Positions 33,982 to 44,306 of a stretch of DNA of 64,000 nucleotides are shown here, piece by piece. The stretch's first letter is position 1, and each line of letters begins with the position of its first letter. This stretch comes from Eutreptiella sp. 'Long Island Sound 2002' (taxonomy: Eukaryota > Euglenozoa > Euglenophyceae > Eutreptiales > Eutreptiaceae). Under the pieces are notes generated by a model that was given only the letters and a program-made list of their open reading frames with translations, did no database searches and was not told the origin of the DNA. A program made the position numbers and the translations under genes. The DNA lies in NCBI GenBank assembly GCA_964036045.1, contig OZ038382.1:107654578-107718577 (forward strand), in the 5' to 3' direction.

Positions 33982-36583
33982 GGCTGTGTACAGTGCTGGT
34001 TCCCTGCCATTGAGACATGAAGGGTTGGTTCCAGGCAAGTAAGCTGAACCTCTTCCCTTTGTTTGTCCCCCATGTTTGCTGAGTGTGCGGCCTACCCCCA
34101 ACGGGGATGGAGGTGGCTGGGGTTTTCGGAATTCTCGGTGGGTGGGGGTCCAGCAACCCCTCCCCTCCCTTAGGCTGTGTGCAGGGCCCAGGGTACAGTG
34201 TTCCTTCATGGTAGAAAAAATGTGCTGCCATCCATTTCCACAACCAGTGTGAAAGTCTTTTGTAGTGGTGGGATGTATATCAGTGCTCAGCAAGAGCATT
34301 CGAAGGGTGACGAGCATAAAGCAAGGCTGCGGCGTTTGTTTGGGAAGATCCAGGCACTTATGCGCATCGGGCACGCTGGGATGGGTGGGTGGATCGGCGG
34401 GGTCAAACAGCCCCCCGCCCCCCCCTCCCCCGTCGGGGTAGGACAACTGTGAGTCCTGGCTTCTCTAACATTCTGGGTGCGTGGGTTTGCCAGCGCACCC
34501 CCGCCCCCCCCCCCCCCCTGGCTGAGCAAAACCCTGCCTCCAACATAGGGCACAATGGTGTCTCAGGAAGCATGTGGCGCCGAAGTACGTCGGACTTGCG
34601 ACTAGCGTCCGCCACATCAGACGTGATCACATGGAGGTGGGTCCTACTTAGTTGCGCACTGGATGCAGCGGGTTCTGACGGGGTTCCAGATATTGCTGGG
34701 TTGCATTTGGCAGGTGGCAGAGTCCGGACGAAAGCGGTGCTCAACACATGGGATCCCAAAAATGGAAAAACTCCAAGGGGTTTAAAAAATAGAAAAATGG
34801 TTGTCAGGGACGCAAATGTTATCCCTTGGTTGAGGAAAACCCTCCGGGGGGTCAAAAATCATCTCCCCCCTTAGAAAAAGGTGTAGATTTGTGAGAGACT
34901 TGCACATGTGTACAATGTGGCAGGTCTGCATTGCTTCGCGAGTCCAGGCAGCGTGAATCGCATCAGCGAGTGGCGACTGGTCAACCCCAGCAGCGGTTCA
35001 GGGGGTTGGGGTACATGCGCAACTCCCTCTTCAGATTCCTCAAATGTTGGGCATTGGTGCCTGCCTTTGTTGGTCGTGGAAGAGGAATGGTGGAGTCCGG
35101 GCGCAGACCGTCATTCCTGGGGTCTACCCTGCCTCTTGCCTCGTTGTTGCGGAGGCTTCCATCAGAGACAAGATGTTCCTTTCTTTTTTTTTTTTCGTTC
35201 AGGGGAAGTCTAGATCACCTGCGATTTTGGCGGTTGGCGGTTAACGGCAGTTGATGGCTAACCGTCGCCGTCTAGGCATTGACAGATGTTAGTTGTTGAT
35301 CAACTGCCGGCAGTTTGCGTGCAATATGGAAAGTTTAGTCCTCCGTCAGGGAAACTCGTGCCATTGCGATGGTCTGTGTTGGCTTATCTCGCAGCCCTGG
35401 CTCTCTTCATCATCTTCCAGTTCCCGCTTGGGCCCCCAGTGGCATCGGGTCCCCAAAGTCCGATTCTTTGGCCGACTATTACAAAGCTCATCCCATTTCG
35501 CTATTTTGTTCCTGATTGTCAAGGGCCCGGTTCGTGAATGGGGGGGGGGGGGGCATCATCTTTGTGGCCGCACCAATGCAACAGTGCTGCCTCCGCTGAA
35601 GCGCAGATGTGTCGTTGCCTGGTGCTGGCGCACAACCCACACATGGATTGAAAATGGCCATACTGCTTGATCTTTGCGGTAATATGGCTTTGGATTAGCC
35701 GGAAACAAAGACAATGAATCATCGAATTTGAATTGAGAAGATTCCAAAAGAAAGTGGTTTCTGATCATGACATTGGAATGGGTGCTGAAGAATTTCGGTG
35801 CTGAAAAAAACAGTCCTTGTTGGTAGTGGCACTTCGACAAGGCGGAGCTTGGAAGCAGGCGGATGCAAAGAATGCTGTCCGATGCTCGAACCTTAGTTTT
35901 GCCAGTAATACCAAATCCATCAGGGGTTCGTCAAGATGGAGAAGAAGGTTTGCGTTCAACAGAAGAAGGGCTGTGCGTGTATGCGGATGTTTGCAAGAAT
36001 GTCCGCTAAACGAGCAGATTGTTTTCATGGGGGTTGCAAAAAGGTCTGGTGCATGTACCTGAGTGTACTGATATGTGATATGTGCATTATTGCATTCGCT
36101 TTGTGGCAGCTTAGCCACTGCCTGGAGTCCAATCTGCACCCTGCTGTAGCGATTTTTTTTTGGGGTGGGGGGTGGCTGGGAGGAGCCTGGACGCGGCAGT
36201 TGCCACCGGGGAGCATCACCAATTTGTGCTTACCGAGGGAGGGCCCTCCCATAGCCACGTCGGGTTCGAGGTTGATTTTATGTTGGTTGGCCATCCCCCC
36301 CCCTCCCACCCCGGCCCCTGCATGGGGTGGGTGGGTCCAGGACAAAAGAATTTTTATGCACCAATTCAAGCTTAAATTTCGGATTCCTGTAGTCCACATG
36401 TTGCAGCAAACCATCACATATTGTAGTTTGAGATGTACAGGGGGAAATCCCTTACTGTGCCATGCTCACTCAACTTGGGGGAGGGGGGCATGGGTCCCCC
36501 TCCCCATAACATAACGCAAATTGGTGTTGGCCCCATCATTACTGAATCACAGGGTTTAATGCGGGGCTCCATGTTACACGGGT
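33982..36583. other. No gene recognised
   Basis: Downstream of the protease stop. Several poly-C or poly-G runs (34410-34520, 35539-35551) and open frames without coding character. No clear polyadenylation signal assigned. Confidence 0.5.
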
Positions 36584-36628
36584 CAACAACTTTTCATTGC
36601 GGCGGGCCACCGCACTGAAAAGTTGTTG
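36584..36628. other. Perfect 13-bp-arm hairpin
   Basis: CAACAACTTTTCA at 36584-36596 is the exact reverse complement of 36616-36628, with a smaller TGCGG/CCGCA stem inside the 19-bp loop. It lies 30 bp upstream of a TATA motif. Could be a regulatory palindrome or a cruciform. Confidence 0.8.
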
Positions 36629-36657
36629 TCCCATGCGGCAGCCTGTACCCTGTGCCC

Positions 36658-36665
36658 TATAAAAG
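36658..36665 (+). promoter_or_regulatory. Candidate TATA box
   Basis: TATAAAAG 29 bp before an ATG and just downstream of the hairpin. The spacing is short for a TATA-to-ATG distance, so the 5' leader would be only a few bases. Confidence 0.25.
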
Positions 36666-36686
36666 ACAGCTCACACGATTTCGTGC

Positions 36687-36869
36687 ATGGTTGTCTCGTG
36701 TCATGCCGTGTCTGGGTGGCATGAAGTAGTGGTGAGGACACACGCCACGGTCATAATGCCATTCGATCATGAGCGGCTGATGGCGGTTGTGTATTGGGAT
36801 GGAGATGCATCAGCATCAACTCCAATGTTCACTGATCGATCTATATGCATCGCTCGCAGTGCCCGTTGA
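36687..36869 (+). CDS. Short ORF after hairpin and TATA motif, unknown
   Basis: Sixty codons from ATG to TGA beginning MVVSCHAVSGWHEVVV. No family recognised. The only support is the upstream TATAAAAG and palindrome. Could equally be chance. Confidence 0.2.
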   Translation: MVVSCHAVSGWHEVVVRTHATVIMPFDHERLMAVVYWDGDASASTPMFTDRSICIARSAR

Positions 36870-37481
36870 CTGAACTGTACAACCCCTCCCCCGCCTCCCG
36901 CGCGGCATGGGTCAAACAGGTCACCTCCTCCGGCCAAGGAAGCCACACACACACACGCACGCACAGGTTGTGGCCTTAGCCCTTTTGCCCCATGGCGCCT
37001 CAGTGGAGTTTCCTGCAGAACCCCGTGATGCAGTGGGGGTGCAGCTCGGCCATGGCAGGCCGTTATATATCATTCAGCCCTCAGTGGAGTCGTGGAGATC
37101 AATGGCTCAGTGTCGAAGGGCTGCTGGGACCTCCGTTTGGAAATATCCGGCCACAGAATGTCACACTTTTGTCGAGTTGGTGCATTGACTGCGGGTTGAG
37201 AATCTCGGAATCAGCCAGATGTCAGAGCACCAACTGACTCTCCTTCACAATAAAAGAGCCCCAGAGTTGGCCACAAGGGATTGAGCAAGGGCCCTGTGAG
37301 AGTTTGAGGATCCGAATAAGCAACAAGAGATTACTCTAATGACCTGCTTGTCGAACAAAGGGGAGTGTTGGACAGCGCTTTTCAGCCCCAAGATATCCAT
37401 TCAAGATATATTGATGAAAGCTTTGAGTCCCATCTCGGCATGCAAACCTTGTCTGCCCCAACCATCAAGCATCCACTATGG
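36870..37481. other. No gene recognised
   Basis: Contains a CA/CG-rich microsatellite near 36943-36965 and short open frames without recognised motifs. Confidence 0.5.
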
Positions 37482-38381
37482 GGTTGCAATCAGGGGGGGG
37501 GGGGGGGGGGCGAATCTCAAATTTTCGACAGGGGGTGTAGTTTGGCCAAACTACCCCGTTTTTGCGAGGGGGCTGAAAATTTTGGTTAACACCCGTTTCG
37601 CACATTCGTTGTACAACCGCCTCCCACAGCTCCCAGTGCCCCAATTGGTGCACCCTATACCCCACAAATCTTTAATTTGTAGTCCGATGCTTACTATTGG
37701 TCCTAGTGTCCCAAATTCTGCACCCCTTGCCCCTTGCTGGCGTACCAGGAATTTTTAATTTTTAGTCTGATGCTTGCCACAGGTCCCAGTGTCCCAATTT
37801 CAGCACCCTGCATGGTATACCATGAATTTTTAATTTTTAGTCTGATGCTTGCCACAAGTTCCAGTTTCCCCATTAATGTAGTGGTTGTGTAGCAAACAAT
37901 TCATGGCCTTCGAGTACGTTGTTGTTGCTTCCAGTAGCCACGGTATTGCCATTTTCAACAATGGACCTTGTGTTGGCACTCTACTTTTACACGGGGCACG
38001 GGGCAGGGGGTGCTGAAATTGGGACACTGGGACCTGCGGCAAGCATCAGACCAGAAATTTAAAATTCCTAGTATGCCAGCAGGGGGCAGGGGGTGCTGAA
38101 ATTGGGACACTAGGACCTCTGGCAAGCATCAGACTAAAATTTTAAAATTCCTGGTATGCCAGCATGGGGCAGGGGGTGCTGAAATTGGGACACTAGGACC
38201 TGTGGCATAAGACGAAAAAGTGAAAATTGGGTCAATGGTAAAAACTGTCCCTTTTTTCAGTGGCCAGGTTTGAAATGTGCAAAAAATACCCAAACTACCC
38301 CTTTTTTCGAGTGGGCTGAAAAATTTCGTTAAGACCCCCATGTACGAAATTCGAGATTTGCCCCCCCCCCCCGGTTGCAAT
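37482..38381. mobile_element. 882-bp foldback-type non-autonomous DNA transposon with 9-bp target duplication
   Basis: GGTTGCAAT occurs at 37482-37490 and again at 38373-38381, directly flanking 37491-38372. The left end (poly-G, then CGAATCTCAAATTTTCG) is an imperfect inverted repeat of the right end (CGAAATTCGAGATTTG, then poly-C). Inside, a 75-80-bp unit with a TCTGATGCTTGCCAC/GTGTCCCAATTTCAGC text repeats two to three times at 37640-37870 and, in reverse orientation, at 37990-38205. It has no transposase. A 9-bp duplication is typical of Mutator-like elements; tandem units inside inverted arms are typical of foldback elements. Confidence 0.85.
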
Positions 38382-38567
38382 GGTGCAGCATGCATGTGCT
38401 GTGCGTGCACTGTGCACACTTGTGGTGTAGCACCATACACCACACAAATGCTTTCTGCCAGTTGGGGCTTCGTCGTTGATTGGAAGATATGGGATATTTT
38501 GATCCATTTTCACCCTTTCTTACGCTTTGTACGTAGATTTTGGGGAAAGGATGTGATTGTCACAGCA

Positions 38568-39631
38568 AGTAGAATCGCCACAAGAACAATGAAGAGCTTG
38601 GCAAGGATGCAATTTGTTGGAGCTCCACGCTCAAATAATAATGGAGGGATCCAAGACCGCAGCATCCCGCACCAGCATCCCTCGCCATCATTTGTTTGTG
38701 CACGTGTCACTAACCCAGGCCAGGGTGACTTTCCTTCACACATGCAACTTGCAGTGGCTGGTGCCTCTGCACCTTGCTTCAGCATTGGTGGCACTTGGAC
38801 TTCGGCAAGGGTGGCTTATTTGCTCCTTGAGGGCTTTTGCTTCGTGGCTGATGGCAGGGGCCCCTTGAGTTGCACGCAATGTGCGCAATGCAGACCATTG
38901 CAATCGTTTGGAGGGCCTCCAGTAACCTCAAAAGTTTCATGTGGAGTGTGTTTCATGTGGATGCTCCCCCCTCTCCTTGCGCTAACAGCGCGCTTTCCAA
39001 CAGCCTAGGGTGCTGTTTCGTGACTTTCTGGAACAGTGGAATCGTGGGCTCGTGCTTTTTTTTGAACAAGGTCAAAGAGCCGTATTGGAAAATAGGGAGG
39101 CGAGGGATCCCGGTCAATTACCCCCACACACTGCTGTCGCCCAATGTCTCTTCTTTCTTCGTCACAAAGGGAATGATCAAGTGCAAGGGTATGGGCAGGG
39201 TCTGGGCGCCTTGGACATTTGATCACGATTTGTGGCGCCCCCTCTATCCCTGCTGATGCACAATTATGCGTGATGGACATCACTTTTGTAAATTCAGTAA
39301 TGGTTATGCAATTCAAGCATTGCTTCTTGATGGTGAGTGTCTGGGGTTTGGGGTTGGACTGCGTGATGCTTGCAACGTGTGTTTTCGCCTTCCATGTTGT
39401 GTGCCATCACATCCGTGTCTAAGCATACCTGCTGCCATGTGGCACAGGGAAGATGAGCAATACCACGCTGTGGCGGTGTCATGCGACGGTGGTGCAATCA
39501 CCAGAGTACGACACTTTGAATTGGTGGAAACCATCAGCGGCGCTGTTTGCGCCTTAGAGGCGAGGCTCACGAGGAAGACAGCCCTTCAGCAGCACCGAAG
39601 CCGCGTTTGTCACCTCTTACAAAGAGATTGA
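38568..39631 (+). pseudogene. Possible decayed coding region, unrecognised
   Basis: Three successive open stretches in different frames look more protein-like than their surroundings: one ending at 39008 with a CTQCAQC segment, one at 39010-39222 beginning LFRDFLEQWNRGLVLFF, and a Cys-rich one at 39266-39631. They could be one gene with frameshifts, exons, or chance. No family recognised. Confidence 0.25.
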
Positions 39632-40710
39632 GCCATTAACAACCAACACATTGACCCCATCCCAACATATGGTGGCAGCCGAGGAGACCACTAAACGATG
39701 GAGCCAACTGTCCCATTCGGGTGGGCTGCCAGGAGGTTTAGAAACTTTAGAATTTTAGAAATGGGGAATGTAACTCGTTGCAATCCCTGCCACTTTAAAG
39801 CCCCCCCCCCCCCAACACACACATTTTACATCGCCGGTTGGAGGGGCCATGAAGCTACTATCGGTATCACCCCGGATAATGTCATTTCCTGCAATAGAAT
39901 TCCTCAGGAGGGATTTGTGTCTCACTGGCACCCCCAAGACAATGGTGGACAAGGTTGAAGAATTAGGGTAGTGGAAAATGGAGACAACGGCGCTGTTGTA
40001 AGGGCAAAGATTGCTCAGCTGCAGCACAGCTCGGACACGCACATAAGGTTTGCTGCATCCAATGGTATTGTAAATGCTTTTACTTTGTCCTACCTTTCAA
40101 GGTTGATCCTTAACGTCAAATGCCTTTGGTATTTTCAATGGGATCTACCATCATCGACAATCGGTAGCATCGGACAAACACATATCCACTGCCCCCTTCC
40201 GCAGCCCACACGTGGCACACCTGTTTAAAGTGAGTCCTCTCGATGGGAGGGGCGTTGTGTGGTAATGTCGGGAGGGCACCGAGGTATGTGTTTTAGCAAC
40301 TCTTGGACTAGATCCTCGGGAGGCTCAAAGTTGGGGTTGCCCCGGAGGTGCAGTAGGGTGTTGGAAAAAAACTTGGAGATGTCCTGAAGGTCAGGCGTCC
40401 GCTTGCCTGGGGGTGAGGGGTCCTTCATGGCCGCTGTGGGGGTGGTCCGCTGGTCGGAGAGCCTCAGACGGCAGTGTTTGAATGTGATTCATGGCACCTT
40501 GTCAATTTATCAGTATTGTATTGCAATAGGACGCAGGGTTCTCTGCAATACACCCGTCGATAACAACAAATTGGGGAGCTTTTCAGCATGTCGTGGCTGG
40601 GCTGATTCGAGTTTGCCATTGTTGAGGGGGCGACAGGGCACATGGCATGCACAAGGCACGCCCACGGCAACTTTTTTGCTACCTGTCAATTTAGAGCCCA
40701 GACTATAATT
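39632..40710. other. No gene recognised
   Basis: A poly-C run near 39800 and short open frames only. Confidence 0.5.
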
Positions 40711-41228
40711 AACTGCTATTCTAGTCGCTAGTCAAGTTCAAAATAAACGCGTTTATGCGTTTATTTTTCAAAAAAACGCCCGTTTTTGGGCGAGAATCGC
40801 TGTTTATCGATGTTTATTGATGTTTATTGGTGTTTTCACATATTGTTGCATGCATTGGGGAAGGTTTTGGGTTGCCTTGTTGTGCCATTCGCTTGCAAGT
40901 TGTCATTTCCGGTAGGTGTCATTGAAATTTAAACAATCATAAACGCCATCTCGTTCGCTTAGAACAAAGAGTTTAGGGAAATGTGCCTCTTGACACTTCG
41001 TGAGGGATTGCATTTGTACGTCCACATTAGAACAACCAGCTTCAACGCAAAATAAACAAAGTTCTCGCTTCTAATTCACCGCATGTCCGTGCGCATTACC
41101 ATAAATAGATAGACAAAGCCTGAACTTCGGTGTTTCCTATGTTTGTCCATTCTGCCAGAAGAATTATCATCTCTCTTCTTATTGTTTGTTCACCCTTCAG
41201 ACCCTCTTTTCCTATCTCGCATCTCGGG

Positions 41229-41744
41229 ATGGGTGGTGATGTATGGATGCGCCGCCTCGGTCCGGACGCTCCCGAGGGTGCCGATTGGATGCATTTCAGC
41301 AATGCCGCGGCTGCCCTCCGGTACTTGCACTCCCCTGACGGTGGGTCATTGACGAAGTTGGCCCACACCCAAGTCATGCGCGCCGCCAAGTCGGATGGCA
41401 CGCGTGATGGATGTGAGTAGTGTGCAGCATCTCTAGTATGCAATATGCTGCTGCACATCCCGGGATTGTGGGTCTGCCTTTGCTTCTCAGGCCCCCCGGC
41501 GAGGCAATGCGTGGCGCCAGAGGACAATGACGCCTTGGACCAAAGACCAGCCCCTCGGAACGTTATCGATCTGGACGATGACGAACAGGACGAGGAGGAG
41601 GACGAGAGGGACGAGGGTGGTGAAGGGGAGGAGGAGCAGGAGAAAGAGGAGGGTGAGGGGGAGAGGTGCTTCTGCCTCGGGCAGGAGCACGACTGCAGGG
41701 CTGTCAGGGAGCGGGAGGGGAGTGAGTGGCCACCGGACTTCTAA
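41229..41744 (+). CDS. Two-exon acidic-tail protein of unknown function
   Basis: Exon 1 is 41229-41412 (MGGDVWMRRLGPDAP start) with a strong donor GTGAGT; exon 2 is 41491-41744 after CTTCTCAG. The 78-bp intron is in phase 1 on both sides, giving GAT GGA T|GC CCC. Exon 1 encodes a small globular stretch with WMHFSNAAAALRYLHS and LAHTQVMRAA; exon 2 encodes RNVIDLDDDEQDEEEDE and further Glu-rich runs, then a Cys-containing end and TAA. A second in-frame ATG lies upstream at 41139, but a pyrimidine-rich tract ending TTCAG in between suggests an exon boundary there. No family recognised. It lies inside the possible hAT-like element and may be a captured or element gene. Confidence 0.5.
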
Positions 41745-41934
41745 AGCAACCGCAGTGGGGCAGTGGAGCCCGCGCACATAAACAACTACAAAGATGTTCC
41801 GCATGTTTATGTTGTGCTCTTGTTTCATGTGCAGGGTATGGACAGGAAGGGATAAGCCAAGCTTATTATTCACATGCAAACGCAAACAGCGGGGAAAAAA
41901 ACAATGCACAGAGGAAAAATCATTTCAGTTGAAT

Positions 41935-42010
41935 GAAGGTCCCAAAAATAAATATTTGAATGAAGGTCCCAAAAGTAAACATTTGAATGAAGGTCCCAAA
42001 AATAAACAAG
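41935..42010 (+). repeat. 27-bp tandem repeat, three copies
   Basis: TTGAATGAAGGTCCCAAAA followed by A/GTAAA(C/T)A repeats three times. Part of the subterminal region of the possible hAT-like element. Confidence 0.9.
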
Positions 42011-42293
42011 GATTGGGAACATCCAAAAATAAACAGCGTGGGATTTGTTTTGTACCAAAATTGAAGACATACAGACATATCTAAACATGTAGTAGAGAAT
42101 TATACAAACCTCCATGGTACCAGCCACATAGAACAAAGTTGTGTCCTATGAACTTGCAATGGAAGGAATAGGTATAAGGAGGCAAGCAGCTGCAGAATGA
42201 CCATTTTTGCAAACAATTTGTTTAAAAAAAGGTAAAAAAACAACAAATTTTCACCAAAATAAACAAGTTACTAGTCACTAGTCAAATGGCCTT

Positions 42294-43107
42294 TGGATAG
42301 TGTTTATTTGGAGCTTGTTAGAGCCCTTCATATTCTGTTCTATGGCCGGACCTATTCCCATGTTTTCAGTGATGCAGTGCCCTGATACGGCACGTGCTAT
42401 GTAGCTATGTAGTCTACTATGTGAATGTGTATCCATGTGAGGCCGCCCAACAACGCCGCCACACCCCGGACGCCCCCCGGGTCAGCGGTGCGGCATGTGA
42501 GGGGCAGACACACCACTTCCTCACCAAGTGTGCCTCAACTGCGCGCGTCGACCGTCTAAGGTGAGACCCACCAATTCCCAAAAAGCCGGGGCCTGTCGGC
42601 GGGACTAGTTTTTCTGAGCGTCCGCTCGCCTGCCCGTGGTGGGCTTAGCTTGGTCCAGGCGCCTCTCTTCTCCGTGCCATGCATGGTGCTCTCGGCCCCC
42701 CCTCATCTGGGGCCCATTCCATCGGAGTGCTTGTGTGTGTGACGGCTAGACGTTCTGCCGATGGACGCCCACTGGGCGGAGCAGCGGACGATGGCTCTAG
42801 CGCTCCATGACATGATGACATGACATGACATGACTATGTGAATGTGTATGCATGTCTTCTGTTTGATGTGGGCAACCTTTTGGGGGTGTCCCCCCTTGGG
42901 GGCCATTGGCCCGTAACTGTGTTAAAAGTGGTATTCCGTCATGAACTCATTTTTGACGCAAGGAACCTCCGTGTAGTCCCTCACACAGGACACACTGCAC
43001 CACCCACCCCCATGTGCAAGCCGGATGCATGGGGTGAATGAGGCCTCAAAACACTCCAATTCATTATCATTCCCGTGCGGGCCGTGGAGGCCACATGCAG
43101 TGGGTCT
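42294..43107. other. No gene recognised
   Basis: A G/C-rich stretch at 42440-42720 contains a short frame with a Cys/His pattern but nothing assignable; TGACATGACA repeats at about 42808-42832. Confidence 0.5.
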
Positions 43108-43392
43108 GTAGTTAGACCTAGTAAAAAATTTTTTCGGAAATTTTTTTTGAATTTTTTAACTAGGTAACAATTTATTAGGTTCCCAAGTTTTTACTAGGTG
43201 TTGGGAACCTAGTAAAAAAAAATTTTTTTTGCTAGGTTTCAGAACCTAGTAAAAAAAGTCTTTTTCTACTAGGTTTCGAAACCTATTAAAAAAACGTTTT
43301 TTCTACTAGGTTTCGGAACTTAGTACAAAAAAGTTTTTGTTTTTACCAGGTTTCACAATCTAGTGAAAAAAGGGTTTTTTTTCTACTAGGTT
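43108..43392. repeat. AT-rich palindromic tandem repeat, left flank of element copy 2
   Basis: About six irregular units of roughly 45 bp alternate ACCTAGTAAAAAA and TTTTTTCTACTAGGTTTC, so neighbouring half-units are reverse complements and can pair. It abuts the 85-bp array. The same ACCTAGTA/TACTAGGT text appears at 47130-47278 on the other side of the element. Confidence 0.9.
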
Positions 43393-43397
43393 AATAG

Positions 43398-44297
43398 GTA
43401 GCCACCTTGCCCACTTGTGGGCCACTTCTGATTCTGCCCCCCGCCGTGAAGCGGCGGGGACCCCCTAGGCGGCAGGGGTTATCTAGCTACCTTGCCCACT
43501 TGTGGGCCACTTCTGATTCTGCCCCCGCTGCGAAGCGGCGGGGACCCCCCTAGGCGGCAGGGTTTATGTAGCCACCTTGCCCACTTGTTGGCCACTTCTG
43601 ATTCTGCCCCCCGCTCCTAAGCAGTGAGGACCCCCCAGGCGGCAGGGGTTACGTAGCCACCTTGCCCCACTTGTGGGCCACCTTCGATTCCGCCCCCCCG
43701 CTCTGAAGCGGTGGGGACCCCCCGGGCGGCATGGGTTATGTAGCCACCTTGCCCACTTGTGGGCCACCTGTGATTCTGCCCCTCGACCTGAAGCGGTGGG
43801 GACCCCCGAGGCGGCACGGCTTATGTAGCCACCTTGCCGCATTTGTGGGCCACCTTCGATTCCGCCCCTCGCTCTGCAGCAGTGGGGACCCCCCAGGCGG
43901 CAGGGGTTATGTAGCCACCTTGCCCACTTGTGGGCCACTTCTGATTGTGTCCCCCGCTCTGAAGCGGTGGGGACCCCCAGGCGGCAGGGGTTATGTAGCC
44001 ACCTCGCCCACTTGTGTGCCAAGTCTGATTCTGCCCCCCGCTCTGAAGCGGTGGGGACCCCCTAGGCAGCAGGAGTTATGTAGCCACCTTGCCCACTTGT
44101 GGGCCACCTGTGATTCTACCCCCCGCTCTGAAGCGGTGGGGACCCCCCAGGCGGCAGGGGTTATGTAGCCACCTTGCCCACTTGTGGGCCACCTGTGATT
44201 CTGCCCCCCGCTGTGCAGCAGTGGAGACCCCCGAGGCGGCAGCCACCTTGCCCACTTCTGGGCCACTTCCGATTCTGCCCCCCCCCCGCTCTGAAGA
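43398..44297. repeat. 85-bp hairpin-rich minisatellite, array 2
   Basis: About 10.5 units with the same 85-bp period (TAGC at 43399 and 43484) and plan as array 1: CCGCT-like stem, GGGGACCCCC, GCCCACTTGTGGGC. All units with a clear centre carry TT. It ends at CCGCTCTGAA, the same phase as array 1, just before the Ulp1-like pseudogene. Sequence divergence from array 1 is moderate. Confidence 0.95.
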
Positions 44298-44306
44298 GCT
44301 TTTTGT

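Larger units (their letters stand above)
40711..42293. mobile_element. Possible hAT-like DNA transposon
   Basis: CTAGTCGCTAGTCAAGTT near 40721-40738 is mirrored as an imperfect inverted copy by AACAAGTTACTAGTCACTAG near 42260-42285. Copies of AATAAACA or its complement TGTTTATT cluster inside both ends, in opposite prevailing orientations (40742-40835 and 41948-42310). Short inverted ends with CTAGT repeats and subterminal hexamer clusters are seen in hAT elements. No 8-bp target duplication was found and no hAT transposase signature recognised, so this is tentative. Confidence 0.4.

Noticed and set aside
36992-37237. Possible LINE endonuclease fragment (GRYISFS segment)
   Set aside because: Only one short weak motif; no catalytic residues could be placed.
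42440-42560. Possible LINE C-terminal zinc-finger piece
   Set aside because: Too short, and no consistent Cys/His spacing.
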